A DNA stretch of 64,000 nucleotides from Paraphaeosphaeria minitans. Its lineage: Eukaryota > Ascomycota > Dothideomycetes > Pleosporales > Didymosphaeriaceae. Position numbers and translations under genes: made by a program. The stretch is taken from positions 2,666,001 to 2,730,000 of the forward strand of contig WJXW01000004.1 in assembly GCA_015832175.1 (NCBI GenBank), given 5' to 3'. A model generated the notes under the pieces. It had not been told where the DNA came from, ran no database searches, and was given only the letters and a program-made list of their open reading frames with translations. Positions 23,501 through 36,788 of the stretch are shown in pieces (the first letter of the stretch is position 1; each line of letters begins with the position of its first letter).

Positions 23501-26500
23501 ATAAGAGTGTAGCAGGATTTCTTAGCTCTTATTAATATAAAATATAAGCTTTAAATTACAAAAATCTACTAGGATAATAATACAGTAACACTTCTATGAA
23601 GAGAGAAATCCTAGTACAAATTTTAGGCTAATTAGAAAACAATAATAATTAGCAGACTACTGCCCTATACGCATAAGCCTAATAGCGCTGTAGAAAGAGT
23701 AGGCTAGAAGCTTATAACAAAAGTAATTAAAATATAAATAGGCGTAAATCTGCTATTAAATGTCTAGCCTAAGATTATATAAGTAGTATACTAGCTCTAA
23801 GAAATAATTCCTAGCCTAGTATTAGGCTATTAATCACCTAATAAAACATTAGATGCTTAGTTTAGACAATATTTTTATTATTTTAAACTAGTAAAAACAT
23901 AATATAGGATAGCTAATCTTAATCTAAACTAAAGTGCTGTCTACGCTTATAGCTACTAAGTTTACCCTTTAGATTAGGAGCGTGTAGCTAGGTAAGATAG
24001 AAGAAGATTTAAAGTAAATTCTAGAGGCTATATTAGATACTTAGTAGGCTATAAAGCTTCTAATATCTACTAAATATAGATTCCCTAGCTTAATTAGGTA
24101 ATTACTACACAAAACGTAAAGTTTAATAAGTCCTTATTTTATAAAGGATTAGAGGAATAATCTATTCTAAAGATAGAAGTGTTAAAAATAGTAAAAAGCC
24201 TTTAAGAAGGAGAGCTAAATAATCTAAAAGAAGCGTATAAAAACGCGCTTAATATTCTTTTTAAAATAAATAAGTATATAAGAACTACTACTAGACCTAT
24301 AGGTAACCCTTAAGTAATTAAAAGCGAAGTAGGCTAGCTAAGTAATTAGAAACCTAAGGTACCTACTACTAAGTAAGCTATAGGCTTAGCTAGCTAGTAG
24401 CTAAAAATTTACTTAAGTAGAAAAGGAAGCATAGAACTTATAACCTATATTTAGATACTAGAGCTAGGTAATCTTAGGGGTAATCTATTAAGCAATTAAG
24501 AGATATTTAGCAGCTACTAGAACACTACTAGGAGAGCTAGCCTACTAGAATCTAGGGATTTAATACCCTATTTATTAGTAAAAACTAATTAAGTTACTAA
24601 TTAACCTAGCGTAGATAACTTAATTACGCTAGATAAAGCAGATAACTTACTAGCGTGCTAAAGGCAAAAGTAGATCTATCTAAAAGTAAATAAAATAAGT
24701 AGGCAAAATTATAGTAAAGCACTAGAAATTAACTAACTAATAAATTACTATCTGCTATTATAAAGATTAAAAAAGCAAAATAATTAGGATAATTAGCTAA
24801 AGAGTAGGTAGAAGCTAGGTGCTTATACACTAATTACTAATTATCTTTAAAGTAATCTTAATATAATATTAAAGCACACGTTTATACTAGAAGTAGTAAA
24901 GGCCTAGTCTAAGTAAAAAGAATATATTATACTAAATATAATAGTATTCGCTTTTATACTTAGAAAGGCGCCTAGAGCGTCTTATATAGCTTAGACTTAT
25001 AGAGACGAGCTTACACTAGAGCTAACCCTATAAAAACACCTTTATAATTATCTATATAGAAAGCTATTCCTCCTTACTATTTACAAAGAGATCTTAACTT
25101 TGCAAAATAAAGGTACCTAGACAGAGATTAAATAATTAGAGGTATTAGAGTAACTACTTCTTTTAAAGTAAGTCTTTACCTATAAGTTTAATTAAAATAA
25201 ATACTTTAAAAAGTGCAAAGCTTAAATCGTTATAAAAGGAAATCTTTAGAAAAAGAATACTTTTTACTCTACTTATACTACTACTCTAGTAGTAAGATCT
25301 TTTTAATTAGCTATAGCTCTAGTAGCAGAATTTAATCTATAAATCTTATAATCTAATATAGTAGGAGCGTTTCTAAATACTCTTATTATAGCTGCTAATC
25401 TAGTAACTTATAAATTACCTAAAAGTTTTAAAAAGCTAGAAAAGTGTGTAAGATTAAATTAAGCTTTATATAGCTTAAAAAATTCACCACTTCTTTAGTA
25501 TAAAGAATTTATAGAATTACTTTAATCTTATAGACTCTTAGCTTCGCTAGAAGAGCTATACCTTTTCTTTAATAGTAATTAAAGTATTATTATTTTATTT
25601 TATATTAACAACATTCTTCTTCTCTATTATAAGAGTAAAAAGAAAACAGCCCTAGATTTTTAAAAGAAGATTATTTATAAATATAAGATTAAATTAAAAG
25701 GACTAGTAGAGTAGTTCCTAAGTGTTTAAGTAATTAGGGACAGAGAAGCAAGATTAATTTCTCTAGTCTATAATACCTATATTAATAAAATTACAAAAAC
25801 GTTTAACCTTTTAAACTCTAAGAGCTTCCCTCTTATACCTTTATTAGTAGAAGATTTTATTCTAAGCATAGAAGAAGCTACTTTTTAAGAAATAAAGCTC
25901 TTTTAAAAAGAGGTAGGATTAGCTCTCTATATAGTAATTATACTACGCCTAGATATAGCCTTTATAGTGTTAAAGCTATTACACTTTTTAATAAATCTAA
26001 GTAAAGAATACTTTACTACTATTAACTGTGTGATCCTTTACCTCTATTAAACTAGATAGTAGGCTATAGTCTTTAGTAGCTACAATAGACCTAATCTGCT
26101 AATATATAGAGATACCTCTTTTACTAATAATCTAATATTACAGTAATTTTTCTATAGATATATTATTCTATTATTTAGAGGAGCTATCCTATAGAAAGTA
26201 GCTTAATAGAACACAAGTACTACTTTAATAATAGAAGTAGAGCTTCTAGCGCTTAAATATATAAGTAAAGAAGCTATAGTAATTAAGAAATTCTTTACTA
26301 AGCTTACTCTAGATCTAGGACCTTTATAGAAGGTCTATTATAATAATTTCTAAACTATTTATTTAGTAATTAGAAAGAACAAAAGAATCACTACTTAACT
26401 GCGCTATATAGATATTTAGAATATGTAGTTATAGTAAAAGTATACAAAAGAATTATTTTAAGTAGAATATCTTCTAACTAGCGAAATGCTAGTAGATAGC

Positions 26501-26690
26501 CTTATAAAGGCTTTTACTTATTAGCAGTTTAATAGATTTAAAAGGCTATTAAATCTATAAAATATAAGCTTAATAATTACAAAATAAGAGTAGGTAAGTA
26601 AAGAATTAATCTATTAACTACTTAAAATTATTAATTTAGAGCTAGGAAACAAAAAAAGAAAAAGAAAAGAAAGAAAAGATTAAACGAACA
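20581..26690 (+). mobile_element. Ty1/copia retrotransposon, RIP-degraded
   Basis: Plus-strand frames with stops show the copia order. The protease reads I-L-D-S-A-I-A-V-Y-L-V-N-N at about 22745 (family D-S-G). A GAG-pre-integrase His-rich region lies at about 23195 (G-H-I-G-S-K-A-L). An integrase-end/RT region contains F-I-N-N-I-L-L-L-Y-Y at about 25595-25630 (family Y-V-D-D). RNase H reads E-V-E-L-L-A-L-K-Y-I-S-K-E-A near 26235-26275. Protease before integrase before RT distinguishes copia from gypsy. No LTR pair could be matched, so both ends are approximate. A purine-rich run at about 26647-26685 could be its polypurine tract. Confidence 0.75.
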
Positions 26691-27150
26691 ATAGGAATTA
26701 GAGGAAAAGGAGATTAAAGAGCTTATTTATAAGCTTATAGACCCTTTTCTTTCTCTACTTAATTATAGGGGTGCACGAATCTCCTCTATAATTAGTAGTA
26801 AGAGATTCTCTTTATCCTCTTCCTCTCCTCCTCTCTATAGTAGGTAATAGCTTACCCTAGCTACTTCTCCTTTAATTAGTAGTAGGTAATTCCTTACTCT
26901 AGCCTCCCCTCTTTTAATTAGTAGGAGAAGAAGCACTTACTTAGCCTTTATTTTACTTTAAAGCTAATAAGCTACTTATCTAGCTATTTTAATTAGTATA
27001 TTAGCTGCAACTACGCTGCTCTTTAATAGGTAGAGTAAAAGAGTAATTACTTTATCCTCTACTAAGGATTAGCTGTAAAAAAAAAAGTAAAATAGTAGCT
27101 ATATACTAAGCTTACTCCTTGTAACTACTAGTAGGAAAAAGAGCTTCTAC
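26691..27150. other. AT-rich stretch between copia and element A, unassigned
   Basis: It contains an imperfect direct repeat around TTTAATTAGTAG...GGTAATTCCTTAC (about 26845-26930). It could be the copia 3' LTR, but no 5' partner was recognised. No coding signal. Confidence 0.3.
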
Positions 27151-27498
27151 TAGACTTTATAACTAGATTTCTACTAGTAAAGGATTAAGGCAGCTACACT
27201 TTTAATATAATTTTTATAATTATATACTGCTTCTTTAAAATAGCTATCTATATCTCTACATAGAAAACATAGAATATAAAGGAATTTATAGAAGCCTACT
27301 TCTAAGAGGTTATTTTAAAGTTTAGTATTTAGAAAGGTATTATATCTAATAGGGGCTCTACCTTTACCTCTACTTTTTAGGTAGAAAGATACTACTAATT
27401 ATAAGTAAAGTGTAGGCTTAGCACTGCTTTCCACCCTTAAATAAATAGGCAAATAGAGCGCTAGAATTAGACGCTTAAATAATACTTTTATATATTTG

Positions 27499-27909
27499 TG
27501 TTAAATCCAAGAGGGTAGCTAGTCCTAAAGGGTTAAGGTTGGTTCTTGGGCAGGAGTACTTACAGAAGGTGGAAGGTCTTATTAATACAATAGTATCTTG
27601 CGAAGTGTAACAAGTTAACAATTTAGTTTGCTAGAATCCAAACAATAGATTAATAAACAGATTAAACACAAGTATAGAGAGCCTATTCTTGCGTTCCTAT
27701 ATACTTTAAGCGATTAGTAGACTAATCGCTCTAATTAAACTAATTAAGCACTAATTAGTTACTTAGTATATTAAGTGCTTAGTCTAATTAGTTGTCTTGG
27801 CGCTCTAATCACACTAATCTAACTACGTAACCTTTTGTGCTGTGTTACTTAAATAACGAATGTAGATACATATAAAGATTCTAAAAGGCCTAGCCTTTAG
27901 ATCTTAACA
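27499..27909 (-). repeat. LTR of element C (3' LTR by coding sense)
   Basis: 411 bp, nearly identical to 33797-34207 apart from transitions. It contains an inner inverted repeat around AAGCGATTAGT / ACTAATCGCT. Confidence 0.85.
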
Positions 27910-28198
27910 TTATCTCCCTCCTTGCTAGGATTTGTCCTTAAATTATGTGACTATATCTTATGTCTAGTTATAACTAGAGCTTGCCCTGCGTTATAAGTAG
28001 TATTAGCTTACTTATATTATACCCTAATAACCTTCTAAGTCTAGCACCACCTATCGCTATTACTTAACTAATTTTATTAACTCCTTTAGCGAAGTTATAG
28101 TTAAGAAATATTTAACGTGTATAAAACATAACTATGTTTACAAGGTTCACGTTTAGTCTAGAAGATATAAAAAATATATTTATTAAGGTTAATATTGC

Positions 28199-28569
28199 GA
28201 TGTGCGCGTTTTAGAGTCTAAGTTTAAGCGTTTATTAGCGGAAAAAGAGAAATTGCGTATGTAGATAAAAGAGTTAAGAGAAACGCAGGAGGCTATATTT
28301 AAGGCCTATAAGGAGGTATTAGAGAAATTATAAGTTACATACGCGCGTAAAGATTAGTTGCGTTAGTAAATAGACTTACTAGATAAGCGTACTAAGGATG
28401 TAATAGTAGTTAAGGAAAAGAATATTAAAGAGGCTAAATCTCGTAAGGCTATTAATCTAGTGGTTAATAAGACTCCTTTAGGTCCCTTCTTATCCCCTGC
28501 GACATAGAGCGCTTTTAAGGATTTCCTGTTAAAATTCTAGGATAATCTAGTGCCTTTACTGTCTTAGGT
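28199..28569 (+). pseudogene. Antisense coiled-coil frame at the 3' end of element C
   Basis: The plus strand, opposite to gag-pol, reads a long amphipathic helix pattern: V-L-E-S-K-F-K-R-L-L-A-E-K-E-K-L-R, then I-K-E-L-R-E-T-Q-E-A-I-F-K-A-Y-K-E-V-L-E-K-L, later D-L-L-D-K-R-T-K-D-V-I-V-V-K-E and T-P-L-G-P-F-L-S-P-A-T. The in-frame stops are TAG/TAA where CAG, CAA or TGG would restore the frame by one RIP-type transition each. Lys/Glu-rich coiled-coil frames are, to my knowledge, a recurrent feature of fungal retroelement-associated ORFs, but I cannot name this family. The true start is not visible; the frame may begin upstream of 28199. Confidence 0.55.
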
Positions 28570-31500
28570 ATAAATGTTATTATACTGTATAGATTATTAG
28601 TAGAATTCTCTAATCTTTTATTAACAGTTTCCTAGGTAGTTCTTTAGTTCCTAGGTGTTTTTGCTGTGTAGGTAACTTTTCCACTTAATAAGGTACATAT
28701 TACTATGCTAATTATATTCTAGAATTCTTTTAACCTTAAATTTATTTTCTTCCTTAGTTCTGTAGTAGAAGGCGGTTCCAACTAGTGTATTAGGGTCTAC
28801 TAGTTCCAGTAGTAATACGTGGAATACTAGGTGTATCTTTGCATCTAGCGGTAGTTCTAACTTATAGTTTACTAGTAATATTTGCTTAGAAATATAAAAT
28901 AGTCTAACCTTAATATAATCTAGTTTTTTATATTTCTTCTTTTGGGTGCGAAGGTTCTTTATAAGCAGATATGTTTTATCCCCCTTCTTTAGCTAAGGTG
29001 CCATTTTTCGTTTTTAATTTTAATATAAAATTAATTGCTGCTGAGCTTTTTTAAAATTCTCCTAGAGTTATTAGTGTATTTTCTTTATGTTTTCTACCAT
29101 ATCTATGGCTTCTTTTACTTTAATTGTCGTAGGAAATTGTTAATTAAAAAGATGTAGGTGTCTTCCGTAGTTTACATAGAATAGTGTATGTCCTAATACT
29201 ACTAATACTTTGTTATTATAAGCTAACTGTGCTATAGGTAGTAATAAAACCTAGTTATTCTTTTAACTATTATAGTAGATGCGTAGGTACGTTTCTATAG
29301 TCTAGTTTATACGTTCTATCTGTCTGTTTATTTATGGATAGTAAGCTGTTAATAGCTTTTATTTTGTTCTAAGTAGTACTATAAGCGTTGTCTAATAATT
29401 TAACGTAAATAGCTTATCTCTGTTACTAATAATTATTTTTAGGATTCTGTGGTGTCTAATTAGTCTATCTAGGATAAGAAAAGCGAGTTCTTTTGCCGTT
29501 ATTCTTTTAAGGCATAGAATGAGCTCGACATACTTAGTTAGTTAGCAGACTATTACTAGTATACTATTGTATTTAATTCCTATTATTAGATCCTTAGAGT
29601 TTAGAATTCTTGTAACAAAATCTATAGTAATGTCTTCTTATAGTGCTGTTAGTATTTTAATTACTTACATCTCTCTATATTTAAAATGTGTGCTGTGTTT
29701 ATTTCTCTAGTATTCTACACATTTGTGGATATAAGTTATTATAGCTTCCTTAATTCCTTTAAAGGTGTAATTCCTTTAGATAAGTTCTATTATTTTCGTG
29801 ATGCCTAGGTGTCTATACATAGGGTTATTGTGGTATTGTTAAATAATCTTAGTCTGTAGATGTTTTGGAACTTCTTAGTTAATTACTAAAAGTTAATTTA
29901 GTTCTACTATTAGTTCTAGAGATCTATCTTTAGCTTTGCAAAGGATTACAGAGAAGGTTTTTACCTTTTCTCCTGCTAGATCACTTTATTGGCTAAGAGC
30001 GTCTACTCTACTATTTTCTTTTCTAGCTATATAGATGATTTTAAACTTATATTACCTAGTAGTTTATAACTATCTTTGTTGTCGTGGCGTAAGTTCTTTT
30101 ATTGTTGTGAACCTTAGAAGGTTCTTATAATCTATGTAGATTTCTAGCGTTAAGTAACTAAGCGCGTAAATCCTCTAGTGCTTTAAGGCTTTAATAATAG
30201 CGTAGAGTTCTTTATTATATACGTTGTATTGTGTTTTAGTATTATTAAATTTACATAAGTAATAGGCAATTAGGTGCTATTTACTATTACGTTCTTATTT
30301 AGCGTAGGCGCCTAGCGTAAGATTGCTAGCGTCTGTTTTAAAGCGTAGTGGTTTATCACTTCTAAAATAAATAAGGACAGGTTCTATAATACATACTATT
30401 TTAAGGAGTTAGAATAACATTCTGCACTTATCTATTTATTTAAAGGGTACGTCCTTCTTTATAAGATTTATTAAGGGTATTGTAACCTTTACGTAATCTT
30501 AAATAAATTATTGGTTAAATCTACAGAATTCTAAGAATTCTTAGATATTCTTAGCTGTGTTTAGTATTAGCTAGTTCTTAATGTATTTAACTTTACTTAG
30601 TGCTATCTTAATTCCTTCTATAGTAATAATATATCCTAGGAATTTAAGTTATTTAACGTTAAACTTATATTTCTTAAGTTTAATATAAAGGTATACTTTA
30701 TTTAGTGCTTCTAGTACTGTTTATATATGCTTGGTGTGGTCTAATTTATTTTTAGAAAGGATGAGGATATTATCTATATACGCGATAACAAATATGTCTA
30801 GATGTTTATAGAGTACATTATTAATAAGTGCTATAAAAGCTGCTAGTGTATTTGTGAGTTCAAATGGCATAACTTTATACTTAAATAGTCTATAGCGTAA
30901 TTAAAACGCTGTTTTCTATTCTTCACCTTTCTTAATTTATATAAGGTGGTAACCGTCTCTTAGATCTATTATTGTGAATATCTTGGCTTAAGATAGTTAA
31001 TATTGTAACTCTGCAATATTTAGTAGTAGATATTAGTTCTTTATTATTATGTTGTTAAGTTATTAGTAGTTAACACATAGTCTATCTAATCTATCCTTTT
31101 TCTTAACAAATATAAAAGGGCTTACTACTAGTAACTTTAATAGTTGTATATATCCTTTCTTAAAGTTTGTCTTAATGAAATTATATTCTTTAAGGAGTTC
31201 TTCTCCTATCTTGCCATATAGTAGTTTAAAGAGTAGCGTCTTCCCTTCTTCTAGGTTTATTGTAAGATCCTAGGGTTAATGTTCTAGTAGGTTTACTTTT
31301 CCTTCCTTTTCTATAAACATATATATCCATTTCCTGTACTCTCTTAGTAAGGTAAGGGGTGTACTATTATCCTCCTTCTTACACTTCTTAACCTAGTAGT
31401 TCCTGCCAGTGTCTACTAAGGTGTGCTTCTGTTTTTCAACTGTCTATCGCAGTATTATATTATTAATAACTCCCTTATCTACTATTATTTTTAGTTAATA

Positions 31501-33796
31501 CATAGGTTTTACTTATAATACATAATTACAGCGTTTAAATAATATTTTCTTTATACCCTAGTTAATCTGTAGGTTGTGTATTATTAACTAAGGTAATTCT
31601 AAGACTAACTTATGCTTAGATCCTAGTAAGATATCTAAAGTAAGTTCCTCTCTATGTCCTTAGACTATTATTATAGTAGTAACCTCCTAGTATATTTAAG
31701 GTGTCTTAGGCATTAAGGATCTATTTATAACATAAATAATATAGGATACTTCTTTTTCTAACATTATAAGTCCTGCTTATTTTACTATTTAATAAAATAT
31801 AAAGTTCTTTCCTACTCTTAAGTCTATAAAAGCTTGAGCCTATATTTCTTTAAGCTATACTAGTAGCTTAACTAATACTATACTTACTATAGCATTTAAT
31901 TTAATAAAGGCGTTTTCTCATCTAAGTTTAGGCCTAAAAAAGACATCTATTTATGTAGGTTGTAGTTAAGTTCTAGTGCCTAGTATGCGTTTCTAAGTAT
32001 CCGCTTCTATTGTTATTCTTAAGTATATAGCTTATGTAGATCGTCTTCTTCTTCTTCTTTCTGTAAGGATGTTTTTCTGTTTTTCCTTCCGCAGTCTTTA
32101 CTATTCCTATATACTAGTTAAATTAGTAGTTCTATTATTACTTCTTACGTAGGGCAGTTTATAAAACTGTCTAAATATTTAGCTATATAGTAGTATTTAC
32201 AGTCTTAGTTTAGACACGTGTACTAGTATAGTTGTATACAGTCTCTATTAATAAGTATATTATAGTATTTATTGCCTTTTAGCGTAAGGTGAGGAAAGTA
32301 TTTTACTTATTATTTATCTTAGAGGTGTTTATCGTAAGCTGTAATAAGGCAGTCTATCTATATCTATTTATAGCGTAGTTTCCTTCTAAGTTATTTCTTA
32401 TTCTCCTTTTTCTCTGCCTTATATTGTGCGTATATTAGTTCTTTGTAATACGTCCACATATAGAATTAGTATATAGGATTTTAGTAGTCTAGGTAGTACT
32501 TTAGTACGTAGTCTAACTTTTTATTTTTATAGGGTTGCATTCTTTTTAGTGCCTAGTAGGGTTTTATATAGTCCTAAACATTTAGTTTATACTTAGGTAA
32601 CATAGGGTTGTCTTCTTCCCGCCTACTTTATAGGTGAGGAGTAGGAGATCTTAGTATCTCTTCTATATCTTCTGTATTATAGTATACGTTAGAGTTATCT
32701 TCTAGATCTTTATATAGTTGTGAGTTAGGTAAATCTAATTACTTACTTTACTCTAGTATAACGCGTTAGTAACTAAATAGCGTTGTAATAACCTCTTATT
32801 CCTTATTAGGTTCTTAGTCCTTAATAGTTAGTACATTTAACTTAGTTTAATAGACTTTGTTCTTTAATTTATAGTTCCTAGCTATATGGCCTAGTTTGCC
32901 ATATATAAAGTATTTATAGGTCTTAGTTATTAGTTATTAACTTCTATTAGAGACGCGTTTATTAGGCTACTTAGGGCCTATCCTTCCTCCTTTTCCTTTA
33001 CCTAAGTAGTTAAACTAGATATCTTTTATTAGTTTATATCTCTAGTAGTTCCTTAGCTATTACTTTTAGATAATTCTAACAGGGTTCTTATAAACTATTT
33101 TTGCTAGTTATCTAAAGCTTATTGCCCTAGGGTTTTAGTAGAGCTTCTATTACAGTGAAAACTACTCTTTGTTAATTCTAATAGTTTCTTTGTATAGTTC
33201 TTTAAGGTTAGCAATTTATGCACTACTATGTAAGAGTTTCTTATATAGTTTCTATTTAAGTTCTTTTTTGTACATATCCTAAAGAGATTTATTATTCTAG
33301 TTAAGTTACACAGCGTATCTATAGAACTTAGCTATATACTTAGCTACTAATTATTTCTAAGTTATAGTCTAAATCTTTGCTTTTGCAATAGAGTCCTTAT
33401 TAGTAATTCTAAAGAGTTATTTAAGGCATTTCTTAAAGTTACTATAATCTTTAATAATATTAACTATATTAGCGTGCTTATTTACGTAATTATTATTATT
33501 ATTATTGTGGTCCATTCCTAGGTACTTTTTAAGGTAGAGATAGATCTATAATCCTGCATCTCCTTATATATATATTACTATAAAGATAACTTTCTTCTTA
33601 TCTTTAAGAGGTTTATCTAAGTTAAAGAAGTAGAGGTCTAACTAAAGAATCTAGACGTTAGTTTAAGATTATTTACTAAAGTAGAGATTAGGTTTGTGCG
33701 CCTTACTACCATCCTTTATAGGAGTAATCTTGGCGGCACCTAAAGCTGTAGAAGAGGTAGGAGTTCGTGAAGTACTTATATTAAGGGTGTTTAAGA

Positions 33797-34207
33797 TGTT
33801 AAATCTAAGAGGGTAGCTAGTCCTAAAGGGTTAAAGTTAGTTCTTAGGTAGAAGTACTTACAGAAGGTAGAAGGTCTTATTAATATAATAGTATCTTGCA
33901 AAGTGTAACGAGTTAATAATTTAGTCTGCTAGAATCTAAATAATAGATTAATAAACAGATTAAATATAAGTATAGAGAGCCTATCCTTGCGTTCCTATAT
34001 ACTTTAAGCGATTAGTGGACTAATCGCTCTAATTAAACTAATTAAGCACTAATTAGTTACTTAGTATATTAAGTGCTTAGTCTAATTAGTTGTCTTGGCG
34101 CTCTAATTACACTAATCTAACCACGTGACCTTTTGTGCTGTGTTACTTAAATAACGAATGTAGATATATATAAAGATCCCAGGAGGCCTAGCCTTTAGAT
34201 CTTAACA
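33797..34207 (-). repeat. LTR of element C (5' LTR by coding sense)
   Basis: 411 bp, partner of 27499-27909. It begins TGTTAAATCTAAG and ends CTTAACA, followed by the ATTTG duplication. Confidence 0.85.
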
Positions 34208-36227
34208 ATTTGTTACACCTCTATAAATAAACTAGATTAAACTACTCCTAGTAGCTTAATTTACATATAATAACTCTATCTATAATTTAATAAAAATAAC
34301 GCCTTTCTATATAGTATATAGTAAGCACCCTATTCTTACTACACCTCCTATAGATAGTAGGCTAAAGGGGGAGCTACTAAATATAGTTAAGAGAGTAAAA
34401 TATATATATAGCGCACGCGCATTACTTATAAAGCACCTATACTTAGTATAAGAGTATTAGAGCTCGTACTATAATAAGAAGCATAAGTAAGAGTTATTCT
34501 AGAGAGGTAAATTAGTCCTACTTAGCATAAAGAATATATATATACCTTAATAATTAAGTAAAAAGCTATTAAGAAAATTTATTAGGCCCTTCTAAGTGTA
34601 TAATATAGTTAGAACGTAGGTATACTACCTACTCCTCCTACTACACTATTATATTTATAATATATTTTACATTTCCCTTCTTAAATTATAGAAACTAAGG
34701 CTAGGAGTAGAAAATATTAACACCTAGCTACTAGAGATTACACCTAAAGAAAGAAAAGCCTAAAAAGTAGAAGAAATCCTAGCTAAGTAAATAAGAAAGG
34801 GGTAAAAGTAATACCTACTCTACTAGAAAGGCTATAATAAGACTTAGAATATCTAGATTCTAGAGTTAGACTTTAAAGATATAAATAATCTAGTCTAAAC
34901 TTTTAAAGGAAAAAGAGTTACGTATATAAAGAAGAGGTAAAGGACATAATAAGAGTATATAGAACGTAAATATAATATATATTATTATAAAGCACTATAG
35001 CTTATAGAGTACTTATAGCTTATTAGAAGTATTTACTTAAGACCTATACGCTAGCTTCTAAGAAGCAATCTAACTAAACTACGCGCTATCTACGCCCCTA
35101 CTACTTATTATCCTTATTATCTTTACTATCCTTACTATTCTTACCTACTATATTTTTAGTAGTAACCTCCTCTTTGCTCTCTTTATTACTATTATCTAAG
35201 TTACCTTTATTACAGTAAGAAGTAGACGCTAGATTAACCTAGGATAAGTTATTAGTATACGTTTTAAATGTAGGAAAGGTGCAAATTTACTATTTACTAT
35301 ATAAGGGGAATAACTACCTTAAGAGTATTAGTAATCTAACGCTACTTTACTAGAATAAAGCCTAGATACTAAGGGCTAGTAGTAGGTATTTAGGTCGCTA
35401 CACCTATAGGTATACTAATATAAGCTATAACACACTAGTAGTTAGCTAGCTCTAAGTTAAATTACTTTTAGTAATAAGCTAGTTTTAGGCCTACTACTTT
35501 TACACACTTATCTGTCTTACGCTACCTACCTAGAGTCTCTATAACTATAATATAGTAGTAGTTATAAAGGGCGTATAAGTAATTAAGGCGCCTATTTATC
35601 GCCTTTAGCACCTATAAGTATTAGCTAAAGCGTATATATAACGCGTAACTCTAGATATACTAAGTTACACCCTCTGCAATAACTTTTAATATAATAGTTA
35701 TAGCGCTTATTATTATTTTTAGTAGAGTCTTTAAAGAGCTTTACTAAGTTCTGCATATAGCGTATATAAGTTATAAGCACTGTATTATAGTCTATATACT
35801 TAGTATCTCTGCTAAACGCAAAGGTGGCAGTATTATAGAGATTAGACTTCTTAATATATTTAGGTACTAGGTAGTATAGTATTTTAGATAATTAAGGGGG
35901 TTATTTAAAGATTAAGCACTCTGTCTACGCTAAGGATATATTATTTGTGTGTTATATAGGTGGAGAGCACATAAAGATTAAAATAATATTAACACTATAT
36001 AGCCCTACTACCCTACATTACAAAAGGCTATAACAAACAGAAGGCGTAAGAGTCTTATAATAAATAACACGCGCAATACGTTTGTAACACACACTATTTA
36101 CTTAAAACGCACTATTATTACGTACGTAACGCACACCCCTATAGATACTCTTTTCTTTTCCTATAGGGTGAGGTTTTTATTAAGGCTATAGTATGCTGCA
36201 GAGGACTACAGCTAGAAGGGGAGGTTC

Positions 36228-36443
36228 TATAATAGGTAGATTATAATATTATTATAGTGTTATAGTATCTAGCGCTAAGGCCTTATAGAGGGTCTGTGCG
36301 CTAAGTAAGCTAGCTGCGTAAAACCTACGCTGCGCGTTAACTCTACATAAGATAAGTATTATTCTATTAATATTACTAGAGTTATCCTTACACTATCCTT
36401 CCTGGTGTGAAGTAAGTACTATTGCCTATAACTAGACCTTATA
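36228..36443 (+). repeat. 3' LTR of element A
   Basis: It aligns with the other A LTRs over its whole length. Its terminal TG and CA are both mutated to TA. It directly follows a polypurine tract, which marks it as a 3' LTR in plus orientation. Confidence 0.75.
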
Positions 36444-36788
36444 ACGTGCTAATCGCGGATCTATTATTCTAGAAATTAGGTCCCTTAGCGAGCTTTTTTA
36501 AGGTAATCGCAATACTATTTATAGATAAAGTTTATTATACTTACTAGAGAAGGTGCTAGAAATAAGCGTAATAATTATATAAGAGTCTATAAAGTAGGTT
36601 TATAGTTCTCTACTATTACTATTAATACTAGGGCAAGTAGTTTTAGGTCTACTATAGTATTAACCTACTTCTAGAGCTCCTAAATATAACTATTATATAC
36701 TTACTAGGTCCTTATATTTATATTAAATAGCTAAAGTGCGTTTTTATACTTAGCTCTATCCCTAGTACTAATAGTTTTATCTAGGAGC
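36444..36788. other. AT-rich RIP-mutated sequence, unassigned
   Basis: It lies between the A 3' LTR and LTR F. No coding motif or repeat partner was recognised in the window. Confidence 0.4.

Larger units (their letters stand above)
27499..34207 (-). mobile_element. Element C, complete Ty3/gypsy retrotransposon (6,709 bp), RIP-degraded
   Basis: Two 411-bp LTRs (27499-27909 and 33797-34207, TGTTAAATC...CTTAACA) flank the element. ATTTG repeats outside both ends (27494-27498, 34208-34212). The coding sense is minus. Gag carries a knuckle Y-F-I-Y-G-K-L-G-H-I-A-R-N-Y at about 32875-32930. RT reads L-D-I-F-V-I-A-Y-I-D-N-I-L near 30775-30825. RNase H and integrase should lie further left by family order. 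It carries many stops and is dead as a gag-pol element. Between the pol end and the left LTR lies an antisense coiled-coil frame (28199-28569). It is inserted in element A and is therefore younger than it. Confidence 0.85.
27150..36443 (+). mobile_element. Element A, 3' part with 3' LTR, interrupted by complete element C
   Basis: Bases 27150-27498 and 34213-36227 together are the reverse complement of the 3' half of the A copy at 37300-39200. Element C is inserted between them with an ATTTG duplication. A polypurine tract (AGAAGGGGAGG, about 36213-36224) abuts the LTR at 36228-36443. This fits the missing 3' end of copy A2 (18130-20373), with roughly 1.7 kb of RT/RNase H lost at the copia junction. 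The joining of the two halves is inference. Confidence 0.65.
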
